From Schizophyllum amplum (taxonomy: Eukaryota > Basidiomycota > Agaricomycetes > Agaricales > Schizophyllaceae): a stretch of DNA of 59,247 nucleotides. Position 1 is the first letter of the stretch. Each line of letters begins with the position of its first letter. Under the pieces are notes generated by a model. The model was not told the origin of the DNA, did not search any database, and was given only the letters and a program-made list of their open reading frames with translations. The position numbers were made by a program, and so were the translations under genes. The stretch lies in NCBI GenBank assembly GCA_007026445.1, contig VDMD01000133.1:1-59247 (forward strand). The letters run 5' to 3'. This document shows positions 37,935 to 47,725 of the stretch, one piece after another.

Positions 37935-39571
37935 ATGAAGCTGCTCCTCTTGCTCCCTTTCTTTTCTCTCGCCGCTGGTCGGCTTCACAAGCACAAACGC
38001 CAGTGCTCGCTCGCGCCAGCTTCCGCGTCGGCGTCTGCAACTGCACCTGCAGCTACGGCGTCGTCAGGCGCAGGTGGCGCGGCCACCACGGGTGCTCTTG
38101 CATCGGGATGGTATCCGGGCTGGCTCGCTGGACAGAACTCATCGAGCGACATCTCGTGGGAGAAGTACAACATGATGACTTTCGGGTTTGCGTGCGTATT
38201 CCTCTAGGTTCTGGTACGCCGCGATGCTGACTTGCCTTAAAGCACCACCACGAGCGACTCATCTGTCCTTGCTCTTGATGAGACAAGTCAGGCAGCTCTT
38301 CCTCAGTTCGTCAGCGACGCCCACTCTCATGTGCGTGATTACCCATGGCAGAACGAGCCGCCAGCTCATCCATTTGCAGAACGTCAGCGCATTACTCTCG
38401 ATCGGTGGCTGGACCGGCTCCCTTTACTACTCTACTGCAGTTGCAACGGAGGAGAATCGCACCGCCTTCGCCGGCGCGATCCTGGACATGGTCTCCCAAT
38501 ACCAGCTGGATGGCATAGATTTCGAGTGCGCAATCTGAGAACCTATCCCCCGCGCCACATGTTCTGACATCGTCACAGCTGGGAATATCCCAACAAGCAG
38601 GGTGTCGGCTGTAACGCCATCCTCGAAACCGACTCTGCCAATTTCCTGTCATTCCTACAAGAGCTACGCGCGAATCCGAATACGCCCGCCAACCTCACTT
38701 TGACTGCCGCCGTGGGCGTTGCGCCCTTCGTCGGCGAAGACGGCGAACCGATGACCGACGTGTCTGGTTTTGCAACGGTGCTTGACCACATCGCCATCAT
38801 GAACGTGAGTGTGCTCACCTAATCCTTCTAAACCCACATCTGAGCGCATGACAGTACGATCTCTGGGGCTCCTGGTCCGATGGCGTTGGCCCGAACGCGC
38901 CTCTGAACGACACCTGCTCTGACACCCCCGCCGGCTCTGCTGTCTCTGCCGTCTCAGCCTGGACCGCCGCCGGCTTCCCCGCATCACAGATCGCGCTCGG
39001 TGTGGCCGCCTACGGGCACTCCTTCGCGGTCAACGCGAGCAGCGCGTCGCCCGACGGTACGACGCTCGCCGCGTACCCGGCCTTCGACAAGGCGAACCAG
39101 CCGCTGGGCAGCTCGGACGACCCGACGGCGACGGGTGACGAGCCGGACGTATGTGGCGTCGTGGGGTCGTCGATTAGTGGCGTGTTCGACTTCTGGGGCA
39201 TGGTCAGCGAGGGATACCTTGGTGACAATGGGACAGTGGCGGACGGCGTGCTGTACCGCTACGACGAGTGCTCGCAGACGGTAAGCTCAGACGAAGGATG
39301 AGGAAATCAGTGCACTGACGCTCGACGCAGCCGTATGTGTGGAACGCGGAGACAGAGGTCATGATCTCTTACGATGATGCTACGTCGTTTGGTAAGTTGC
39401 TTCTTGTCGGCTTCAGATCATTGTCTGACGATATGCGTAGCCGCGAAGGGCAAGTTCATCACCGACATGGGGCTGAAGGGCTTCGCGATGTGGCACGTCG
39501 TCGGCGACTACAAGGACATCCTTCTTGACTCCATCGACGCGGCCATCGGGTTCCAGAGCCCCAGCGCATAG
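37935..39571 (+). CDS. Secreted GH18 chitinase
   Basis: Hydrolyses chitin outside the cell or in the wall. Signal peptide MKLLLLLPFFSLAAG, then a basic site and an Ala/Ser/Thr linker of about 35 residues. The GH18 barrel starts GALASGWYPGWLAGQ, with YNMMTFGFA, VSALLSIGGWTGS (the SxGG strand) and the catalytic DGIDFDWEYP (DxxDxDxE), split by an intron so that the acid Glu lies in the next exon at about 38580. Then come ANLTLTAAVGVAPF, DHIAIMNYDLWGSWS, QIALGVAAYGHSFAVN, VFDFWGMVSEGYLG and GLKGFAMWHVVGDYKDILLD, ending IGFQSPSA. About five introns, no frame break. No carbohydrate-binding module is present in the protein, unlike many secreted fungal chitinases. Confidence 0.93.
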
Positions 39572-40241
39572 AACGACCAGGCTTGCGCAGATTGATTCTG
39601 CGGCTTACATCCTCCTTTTCGGCTGGCCCAAACAAACTACGCCCCTCTTTCCTCTGCCTTTGATAGGAGAGGTGCTATCATCTCATGATTTCTGGGTCCA
39701 GCATCCGCGGGTAATAGCCAGCTTAACGCTCTTTGTATTATAGACATGATCTCTGGGTTCAATGGAATGTATCGTTACAAGCTATTCCGAGGCTTGAAGG
39801 ACGTTGTAACTACTAAGGCTTGCAAGACGTCGTACATAATGATTAAATGCTGCAGTGGGGAAGGCTACTAAGACTGGAGAGGCGCCCTAAGCCTGGAGCC
39901 CATGGAAAAGATGACAGGCCACTTAGATGTTTCTTGGTATTCGAAGGATGCGGGATGAGGCGGCGATATTGGAGAAAGTTCGGTATGGCTAGTGAGGCTC
40001 GACCAATCTGCATGGATGGGACTGAGCCTTTGACACGGTCCCTTTTGGAGGAGGGATGCTCGTGAACACAAGCTGCTCGACAAAATCTTGAAGGGCAGCC
40101 AAGACAGCAGTCTATGTCTCGATCATCCTGGTATTATGGCATTTCCGTACTATATCATACATAGCATACCTGAGCGTGCAACTGAAAAGAAAGTCAGTGT
40201 TGGAGTCTACGGTACAGCGATATCACTCACCAGAGCATGGA
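39572..40241. other. Intergenic, convergent
   Basis: Between the chitinase (+) and the small membrane protein (-). Only short frames without features; both 3' UTRs should be here. Confidence 0.45.
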
Positions 40242-40822
40242 TCATCTCCAGCCGCGCACGGTGTCCCGCACGAGCCCAATCCTTGCCGCCAGCTGCCGTG
40301 CCTGCGCCGCCTGCACCATGCGCGAGCGTACAACGAGGACGGCAAGCGCCACGAGCGCAAAGAACAGGTTGCACACGACGAACTCGAAAAAGTCCGCGCG
40401 CTCCTTGCTGACGATCTTCCCGCACGCGCCCCACGCGAGCATCTCGCCCTGCGGTGCGATCTGCGAGGGCGGCCCGGCGTGCGACGTCCAAGTGTGTGGG
40501 TGGGAGGGGCCGCCTGCGTGGGAGGTGCTGTTGCGGCAGTGGAGGAGTCTGCGATTGCCGAAGGGCTGGCAGAAGGGTTGCGAGAGCTGCGACGGGCGTC
40601 AGCGGGGGGCAGGGAGACTACGGCGGGCACACGCACTGCATCTTCCGGACATGGCTCGCAGATTCCGAAGGGGAGGCAGACTAAATTCTGCTCGGGTGCG
40701 TCGGAGTCGTGGGAGGTGGGATGGTCATTGTGGGCCTGCGCGGGGTTCTGCTGTTGCTGCGCCACGGCAACCGCGATGAGGGCATATATTATGCTGGGGG
40801 GGAGGTTCTCAATCTCGCCCAT
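40242..40822 (-). CDS. Small single-pass membrane protein, Cys-rich lumenal part
   Basis: Two exons. The start MGEIENLPPSIIYALIAVAV at 40822 gives a hydrophobic leader, then a Gln/His-rich stretch and a Cys-rich segment (VCLPFGICEPCPEDA). After an intron (about 40631-40567) it continues PFGNRRLLHCRNSTSHAG, GEMLAWGACGKIVSKERADF, a transmembrane helix FFEFVVCNLFFALVALAVLV and a basic tail RSRMVQAAQARQLAARIGLV ending VRGWR. The layout of a signal peptide, Cys-rich ectodomain, one helix and an Arg-rich cytosolic tail fits a type I membrane protein common in agaricomycetes. I know no function. An alternative start at 40849 is possible, but it crosses a good GTAAGT donor. Confidence 0.7.
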
Positions 40823-41114
40823 AAACAGAGTAGGTGTACTTACATGCATAGGCGCGCCATGGCCCTCGACAGACGGAGCGGCATCCGGGCAGCATGGACG
40901 CGAAGTTCAAGTTGAGCTTGACTTGATCCCGACAACCATCTGACGGGAGTCGACAAACAAGTGCACTTCTCACGGCGTGCTCTCCAAACAGACGCTCTTA
41001 CACCACCAGTTAGAAATGTTTGCGTTCCCATTCAGAATACATGCAAGTACATTATGTGTTGACGATACGACGCAAGAGCAATGCAGTAGCCTGGTAGTGA
41101 TACCCAGATGCTGG

Positions 41115-42127
41115 CTACTGTCGCACGCGCACCACCTTTCGCTTCCCCTTCATCGCAGCAGCATTGGCAGCGGTCGCGGCCGGCTGAGCAGGCTCCTTCT
41201 CCTGCGCGTTCATACCCGCCTTGACGGTGTCTATCAAGACACCAGTCGATAGCGCCGGCGAAAGAGGCGACACACGATCCGCGAGAGGGGGGAACGGTTC
41301 TGGAGGGACGGGGAGGGCACGACCACTGGAGCGCTTCGCAGGTTCCGGGGGGACATCGGTTGACTTGAACTTCGAACCAGTCGCCGGCTGCTTTCCCTTA
41401 GAGGCGGCGGAGGGCGGCTGCTGAGCGGGCGGCGACGGCTGTGTGGATGCCTTCGTCGTCGTGTAGGGGGGCTTGGGGACGTTATCGGGCTTGGTACGCT
41501 GGATCTGGAAGGAGATCATCTCGAGGAGCTGCTTTTCTGCGAAGGGCTTGAGCGTTTGCGAAGTAGAGAGACCTCACACACTCACTGGTCTGAATATTGG
41601 GGTTCAAGAGGCGACCGTCCTTCTTCCATAGGACGCGCACGCGACCAGGGTTTTCCCAATCGCGCGGATGGGACTTCTGCTGTTCGAGGAGCGTCTGGAG
41701 GCCGAGGCGATTTGTCGCTTCCGCGATGTCCTTGCTTAGCGGCCACCAAACACCCTTCTGACGCGCTATCCTGCGCTGACCTGTCCCATACGGACGCTTA
41801 GCGTCGATGTATATGGGGTAGATGCACGTCCAGCTGTGAGCCGAGTCAGGCGTGGAGGAAAAGAGAGACGATAGACACGCACGATTTGTATGGAGTGATG
41901 TCCGTCACGACATTGCGCGGTAGCAGGCCCTCAGCGGAGGGGGCGTTACGCTGGGGAGCGAATGGACTGGGAGAAGCTTGCGACGCGGAGCTCGCGCTCT
42001 GCGATGGCCATGGCTGATTCAAATCCGTGATCTCTTCCAACAGTGGCCCTCGGGTGCCGGTGTTGGGGAGCGTCTGGGAGGGGAGAGGGAGATCGGTGTC
42101 GTCGTCAAATTCCTCGATGATGGGCAT
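41115..42127 (-). CDS. SEC65: Signal recognition particle subunit SRP19 (Sec65)
   Basis: Binds SRP RNA and is needed to assemble the SRP, which targets nascent proteins to the ER. From MPIIEEFDDDTDLPLPSQTL there is an acidic/Ser-rich N-terminus. The SRP19 domain follows after an intron: CIYPIYIDAKRPYGTGQRRI, ARQKGVWWPLSKDIAEA, RLGLQTLLEQQKSHPRDWEN and PGRVRVLWKKDGRLLNPNIQ. A short intron then precedes KKQLLEMISFQIQR. The tail is a Lys/Pro-rich extension ending MKGKRKVVRVRQ, with a basic C-terminus usual in Sec65. Three exons, no frame break. It shares a 273-bp divergent promoter with the Swc5 gene. Confidence 0.92.
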
Positions 42128-42400
42128 GATGAAGGTCGAGGCGAAGAGAGAACTGCTGCTGGACTGCAGACGACTTGTGGGAGCTTGTGGGGGAACTCAA
42201 GTCACGTCGTGGCTCAGTCACACAACGTGACGCGATGTCTGCGCTCGACGCGCGTGACATTCGCGCTCTACGTTCGACTTCAACTTTCACTACTCAGAAT
42301 ATTCGAGGCTGTTCAGCTGTCTAGCGCGCATCTGCTCGGGTCCTTGTTGTGTCTGAACCTACTTGTCGTTCTTCGTCTGCTAAGCTTGCCAAGCTACACT
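42128..42400. promoter_or_regulatory. Bidirectional promoter, SRP19 / Swc5
   Basis: 273 bases between two divergent ATGs of housekeeping genes. There is no TATA box, which fits constitutive expression. Co-regulation is inference. Confidence 0.55.
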
Positions 42401-43339
42401 ATGTCGACCATACACGACAACAGATTGGACATTGAACGGGACTCGGATGACGAGGATGACGAGGACTATGTACCTCTCCCGGAAGATGGTACGTCTTGCG
42501 GTGTGGCGGCCTCTCCGCCTCAACGTTCACAGCTGCGCTCTAGCACCCTCAGAAGTATCGGAAGGCGAGCGCGAACAGAAGCGTCCTCGTATCGAGAACG
42601 ACCTGCCACGAACTCAGGAAGATCAGCAGGCAAGGAGAAGGTATGGATGATCCTTTATATGATGATAACAGAAATTTTGAACCGTACTCTATAGAGCACG
42701 AGATGCACTGTGGGCCAGTTTCCAGGCATCAGAGCCACCTCGACCGTCAGAAATTTTGTCGCCTAAGAAGATGGTCAAGGTGCAGAAGCGCTACAGATTT
42801 GCCGGAGATAATGTTACGTGGGTACTTTTCGCTGTCTGCAATGTACTGCCCTCATACTGCCCGCAAATAGGGAAGTTGTTGAGGTACCTGAGGACTCCCC
42901 CGAAGCAGAGAAATGGCCGAGGTGGCGCCCTGTCGACACAGATGAACCGTCTACGAGCGTATTGCCTGACAGCGCTCTACCTCCAGATGCGTCTATGGAA
43001 GACCCCTCGACTCTACCTGCGTTTTCCTCCTCGTCCACACATCCGCCTGCGCCGACTAGGCCACCACCAGCTGCCAAACGACCCGGCCCTCGCAAAGGCA
43101 AAGTTACCTTGCCTGGATTCACGACGATGCAGAAGGTCAAGAAGCTCACGACCCTCGACAAGTCTGCGATGGACTGGCGCGCCCATGTTCAGACACAGGA
43201 GCCAACGTTGAAAGATGAGCTAAACGGGCACCGTCGAGGAGGCGGTTACCTGGAGAAGGTCGCCTTCATGCAGCGTGTCGATGAGCGGAAGGATGACTTG
43301 CTGGAGGCGAACAAGACTGGGAAGAGGCGACGAGGATGA
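42401..43339 (+). CDS. SWC5: SWR1-complex protein Swc5 (BCNT domain)
   Basis: A subunit of the SWR1 chromatin remodeller that exchanges H2A for H2A.Z. The N-terminus is acidic (MSTIHDNRLDIERDSDDEDD), as in Swc5. Several short exons follow (SEGEREQKRPRIENDLP; KMVKVQKRYRFAGDNVT; EVVEVPEDSPEAEKWPRWRP) with a Pro/Ser-rich linker. The C-terminal BCNT-C domain is clear: LTTLDKSAMDWRAHVQ, LKDELNGHRRGGGYLEKVAF, MQRVDERKDDLLEANKTGKR, ending at TGA 43339. The W-R-H and YLEKV-F--R-DERKD pattern is diagnostic. Nuclear. No frame break found. Confidence 0.9.
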
Positions 43340-43394
43340 TCCAGATCTCTGGAATCCGCACACGACCAAGTACTAGCAGTAACTTGGTATATCT

Positions 43395-45074
43395 TTACGC
43401 AAGGTATACAGTGGTCTTGTCCGATAATATCCTGTGACTGAGCACGCATTCAAACCCCGTACGATCGTTCTGCTTGCTGGGCGCGTTGCTATTGTGCACC
43501 ATCCAGAGGGCGCCACGCACAAGCCTGTTGACCACGATCTTTTGGAGGACCTCCTCCCGCTCCTCACCCCAGCTGCCGTACTCCTTGACCAGATCGTCGA
43601 CCACAGCAATCGCATCAGACGCGATGGCGACGTCCAGCACTTTCACCCACGTCGTCCCGCCCTCTTCAGCGAAACGCTCTGCTGTTTCATATTCTGCCAT
43701 TGCGCGATGTAGCTGATGGTGGGCTATTGTGCGCTGTAGATCGTCGTCTGACCCCTGCAGCGCCAGCTGGCGCATCACGTCGGCGAAATGATCATCCAGC
43801 ATGCGAATGGCATGAAGACAGGCCTCGGAGGTGGTCCAGGAAATGCCACTATGGTGAACGTAGTCGATCTCGTCGCTTAGGGCAACGGCCTGAAGAAGGT
43901 GCGGCGTAATGAGTTCGCGATCCACCTCCTTGTACAGAGCAGCGAGCCAAGGCAGGAACCGCTGCATGACGGGCAGCTCTTTGCGCTGCGCTTGCACGAA
44001 TTCCGCACCGCAAAGCAATTCCATCGTCCGAATGCCCGCCACAGCAGAGGTCAGCGTGTGCGCTGAGTAGACGCTGGAAAAGGTATCCCCGATGATGATC
44101 TTCGGCATGCTAGGCTCGATGCACCAGCACGCGATCAGCAGGCCGACACCGACGCACCACTCATCGTCGTCGTGCCAGCTTTGAATAGTCTCGACGAAGT
44201 CGGTGTTCAGGCCGAGGAAGGCCTTCTTCAGCGAGCTGCCGATATCCGCGTCAGTGTGGACTTTGCCGAACCCGATGTCGAACTCGTTGAACATGGCACG
44301 GCGAGCGGCGTTCGAGAAGCATTGACTCGTTGTCGACGTGTCGGACTTGGTTTCGACAGTGTAGACGGCGCCAAAGCCTTGTATGTCGTTGACGCGCACC
44401 TCGCAGTGGGGACCGGAGCCCGCGAAGACGCCGTCCACGCCCTTGCCGCGCCACGACACGCGCCACAGGGTCATGAGGGAGAGGAACGAAGCCCTGTCCG
44501 CGCTTGCGATGGGCCGGGTGAGCGTCGCCGGCATGTAGTCGTAGGACCATCTGCGTTCCTTGACGTAGAGACCGAGGTCGGACGCGGTGGCGGCAGCAAG
44601 CACGTCGAGCCACGCGCAGCGCGCCTCGGGCACAGTCGAGTCCTGGAGGTTGAGGAACCACGGCCGGTCCCTGATGTTGTACTGCGAGATTTCCTTGTGC
44701 GTGGAGCCCGACCAGGGTGAGAACACGCCCCGTTCGGGCTCGAAGATGAATTGCTGCGGGGTGAGGGGCACGCGGATGTCCTGCGTGCCTGTCGTCGTAT
44801 GCGTGTGCTTTTCCGTGAGCGGGTTGTGGTGATCATTGGGGAAGAAGATGGAGAGGTGGGGGGTGGAGAAGGTGACCTCAAAGCGGACTTCGCTGAAGAT
44901 GAAATGCCGGCGGGTGCGCTGGGCCCATTGCCCCAATACGCGCTTAGAGCAGCGTCGGTAGTCGTATGCGGTGGACGCATACTGCTGTATCATCTGTAGC
45001 AGGGAAACTATGAGCGCGACGAGGGATACGACAAGTGCGACGAGGGACGTGGTGTCGGCGCTGAAGTCGGCCAT
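43395..45074 (-). CDS. Large single-exon protein of unknown function with N-terminal helix
   Basis: Intronless, 559 residues from MADFSADTTSLVALVVSLVA at 45074; an upstream in-frame ATG at 45152 is possible, but the lower one places a hydrophobic helix (LVALVVSLVALIVSLLQMI) right at the N-terminus, a likely membrane anchor. The body has long well-folded stretches (DRPWFLNLQDSTVPEARCAW, ETIQSWHDDDEWCVGVGLLI, GLLIACWCIEPSMPKIIIGD) and a Cys/Trp-rich core but no motif I can name. Similar proteins are common in agaricomycetes and usually annotated hypothetical. It ends SDKTTVYLA. It converges with Swc5 (55 bp between stops). Confidence 0.75.
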   Translation of the reverse strand: MADFSADTTSLVALVVSLVALIVSLLQMIQQYASTAYDYRRCSKRVLGQWAQRTRRHFIFSEVRFEVTFSTPHLSIFFPNDHHNPLTEKHTHTTTGTQDIRVPLTPQQFIFEPERGVFSPWSGSTHKEISQYNIRDRPWFLNLQDSTVPEARCAWLDVLAAATASDLGLYVKERRWSYDYMPATLTRPIASADRASFLSLMTLWRVSWRGKGVDGVFAGSGPHCEVRVNDIQGFGAVYTVETKSDTSTTSQCFSNAARRAMFNEFDIGFGKVHTDADIGSSLKKAFLGLNTDFVETIQSWHDDDEWCVGVGLLIACWCIEPSMPKIIIGDTFSSVYSAHTLTSAVAGIRTMELLCGAEFVQAQRKELPVMQRFLPWLAALYKEVDRELITPHLLQAVALSDEIDYVHHSGISWTTSEACLHAIRMLDDHFADVMRQLALQGSDDDLQRTIAHHQLHRAMAEYETAERFAEEGGTTWVKVLDVAIASDAIAVVDDLVKEYGSWGEEREEVLQKIVVNRLVRGALWMVHNSNAPSKQNDRTGFECVLSHRILSDKTTVYLA

Positions 45075-45682
45075 GCGAAGGGTGGGGCTGAGTATCGTTG
45101 GGCAAACATAATCAGCGGTTCTTCCAGGTCTTCTGTGTATGTATAGACGCACCCAACGGCGGACGGAATCTAGCCAGTAAACTCCTCGTAGGGATCGCTA
45201 TGTAGCAACACTGATCGTGCTGTGGACGAGCCTGTCAGTAAGTAATAAGATAGCCGTTTCACGCGAGCTACGGACATAAGAGTTCCGCCGCCGGTTCGAC
45301 GTCCTATAGGAGTGGTGAGGGGGGGGGGGGGGGGGAAGGCATGCAGGATTCAATGGACTTCAGCTGCATCAGCACTTCATGGCGACAGCACGCCACGCGC
45401 GCGCAATGATGAGCGCCCTGGTCTGATCGATGAACTGCGCCGGTCACCAGGAATTGCGCATAGGCAGTTCCAGAGAGAGTAAATAAATGGCGTTTTCTCT
45501 CTTCCCAAAGTGTGTCCATTGAAGTATCAGCACAAAATCGGAAAGGAAGGCGCATGTCGGAGCTTGTAGTCGGAGGCACCGGCAGCCGGTTGATGTTGAT
45601 TTGTCACATGTGGTCACGTATCGTGACAGATTGCGGCTGTGACGCACTGTGTAGCGGGCGCACTGAGCTTCCTTCACCCATC
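45075..45682. other. Intergenic with poly(G) tract
   Basis: Divergent promoters of the unknown protein (-) and the F-box-like gene (+). It contains a run of 17 G at 45319-45335. No gene seen. Confidence 0.5.
45319..45335 (+). repeat. Poly(G) homopolymer, 17 bases
   Basis: Seventeen uninterrupted G in the intergenic space. It is likely length-variable and prone to sequencing error, and could form a G-quadruplex. Confidence 0.9.
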
Positions 45683-47057
45683 ATGGACACCCTCGACTTC
45701 CCTCAAGAACTTCTCGAGATGGTGTCAAGCTATCTCCAGAAAGATGTGCAGTCGCTCCAGAACCTCTCACTCTCAGCTCGAGCTTGGCGCTTCCCCGCTC
45801 AGCGCCACCTCTTCTCTTACCTCGTCATCCTCCAAACCTCGCAATCGTTCGAAGCAAGCGGCGGCAGGCTTTGGGTCCTCCTAGCGGAGAACCCACGTCT
45901 GGCGAACTACGTCCGGGTTGCCAAGTTCTCGTTCGCGCACCACACGGGCATGCTCAACTACTTCCTCGACATCCTGCCGTTGTTGAAGGAGCTTCACCTG
46001 CACACAGAAGGCGGTCTAGCAAGTTGGTCATCGCTTGTTGATAACACCTGGATATGCAAACATCTCGAGACCATGCAGGTAACGCGCCTGCGCATTTCGG
46101 GCGGGTCGCTACCTCTGGACGTGTTCCTGCACCTCTCGACAAGCGTGGCCCACCTCGATTTATCCGACCTCCGATCTGATAGCCTGAAGCTACGACCGGC
46201 TCTACCGTCTGGATTCCGACCCTTCCGTCCGAGGTCGCTGTACACACAAGATATCGGAATGGAACATCTCATCCCTCTAGTCGGGCCACCTGCGTCGCCT
46301 ATCAGCCTGCAGCACGTACGGCACTTGTTCTACGAGCAAAGCACCCATTGGAAAAACCCTGAGACTGCTTCTATAGAGAAGTTGCTTCGGGCTAGTCCAC
46401 GCTGTGAGAGATTCGGGATGATGGGCGGTCTATGTACGTCTCCGACTCCAATCCTTGGATTATCGCTAAGAATTTTTGCCAGGTCATAACTGGCGTCCCG
46501 ATCGAGACCCAGTGCTTCACCTGAGCGTGCGGTCGCTGCTCTTCGTATACAGTACGAGTCAACGGTACAGAGGCGATATATTCTTTGCGGCCCTGGACGA
46601 CGTGACACGAATCAGGAGCGACACGTTGGAAGAGCTCACGCTCTGTTTTCTCTTCGCCACAGACGACTGTCGTACGCAGTTCATCAAGGCATATCAATCT
46701 TGGCGTCTGTTGGATCGACTTCTGATGCGCAACGATCTGTACACGGTACGCGTCATTCGCATTCACATCGGTGGTCTTCCATCATTCGCGAGGAGGGGCG
46801 CGGGCGCAGTGGTAGGTGGACAGCATGGCGCGCCGACACCAGCGTCAGAGCAGGGAGGACGGCGCGCCAGGATGGTGGAGAAGGTCAGAAGTTTCATGCC
46901 GCTCCTGGACGGCGAGGGTGTGCTTGACGTACAAATCATGGACGACGTGACCGATAACAACGTACGGGACCAGTGAGTACTTTGAGATGCTCTTGCCACT
47001 TCATTTTGTTGACTGATCGCGCTTCACAGCCCCTGGTTCGATGTAGGATTCCGATAA
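45683..47057 (+). CDS. F-box-like protein
   Basis: Three exons. It starts MDTLDFPQELLEMVSSYLQK ... LQNLSLSARAWRFPAQRHLF, an F-box-like motif at the very N-terminus. Strands typical of agaricomycete F-box proteins follow (LLPLLKELHLHTEGG; TRLRISGGSLPLDVFLHLS; SVAHLDLSDLRSDSLKLRP), a Leu-rich arrangement without strict LRR spacing. After an intron at about 46435 come HNWRPDRDPVLHLSVRSLLF and TLEELTLCFLFATDDCRTQF. A last short exon gives HPWFDVGFR. Presumed SCF substrate adaptor; substrate unknown. Confidence 0.75.
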
Positions 47058-47725
47058 TGGGAAAAGCAGGTGCGTGGCGCTCGCCCTAACTCCGTCGCGG
47101 ATGTTGTCACGCATAGACCGATGGTGCAGCTGCAAGGTAAAAGGCCACAGGGAAGAATGTGCGGGGGGAAGTAGAAGGGCGTTGGATTTCTTCATGCTCA
47201 GGCCAGAGATTATATACAATGGCACCGTAGACGGTCAGCACCACTCCAGAGGTGATTTATGTGAAGGAGGTCATACCGCTTCGTGTTGTGTCTTGGATGC
47301 ACAAGTCAATGGCGAATACGTCTGCTCCATCTATACCGTAACTTACAGACATCGTGTGTCTTGTGTCAGACATGTCCTTTGTTTCGTTAGTCTGTTAAGT
47401 AAATAAGTAGCTGCCCGTCTAAATCGGTATGCAAACCTTGCTTTTGTTCGCCTAAATAAGGTGATGAACATAAACAGAAAAGCGGCGTCCCGTCCGACTT
47501 TTCCCGCCCAGACTTACCGGCCATCCGTTGCGATTACTCGGAGCTCCTGCACGACACTCATGGCCCCATGGGGCATCAAGCGTGTTGCGTTCGACCTTCG
47601 CCGTCGGGATCGACGCGAAGTCGGAAGAGGAGATAAGGCCATTGTTTCCGGTACAATAGCAATTTCCAAATGTGCCTCGTATAAAGTCTCGGCCTTCTCC
47701 GACCAAAATTTACAACAAAACTGCC
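47058..47725. other. Intergenic, SHMT promoter
   Basis: AT-richer than the coding flanks, with only short open frames. It holds the SHMT promoter; no clear motif is assigned. Confidence 0.45.

Noticed and set aside
42105..42290. Short minus-strand frame in the SRP19/Swc5 promoter
   Set aside because: It overlaps the SRP19 start in another frame and has no features.
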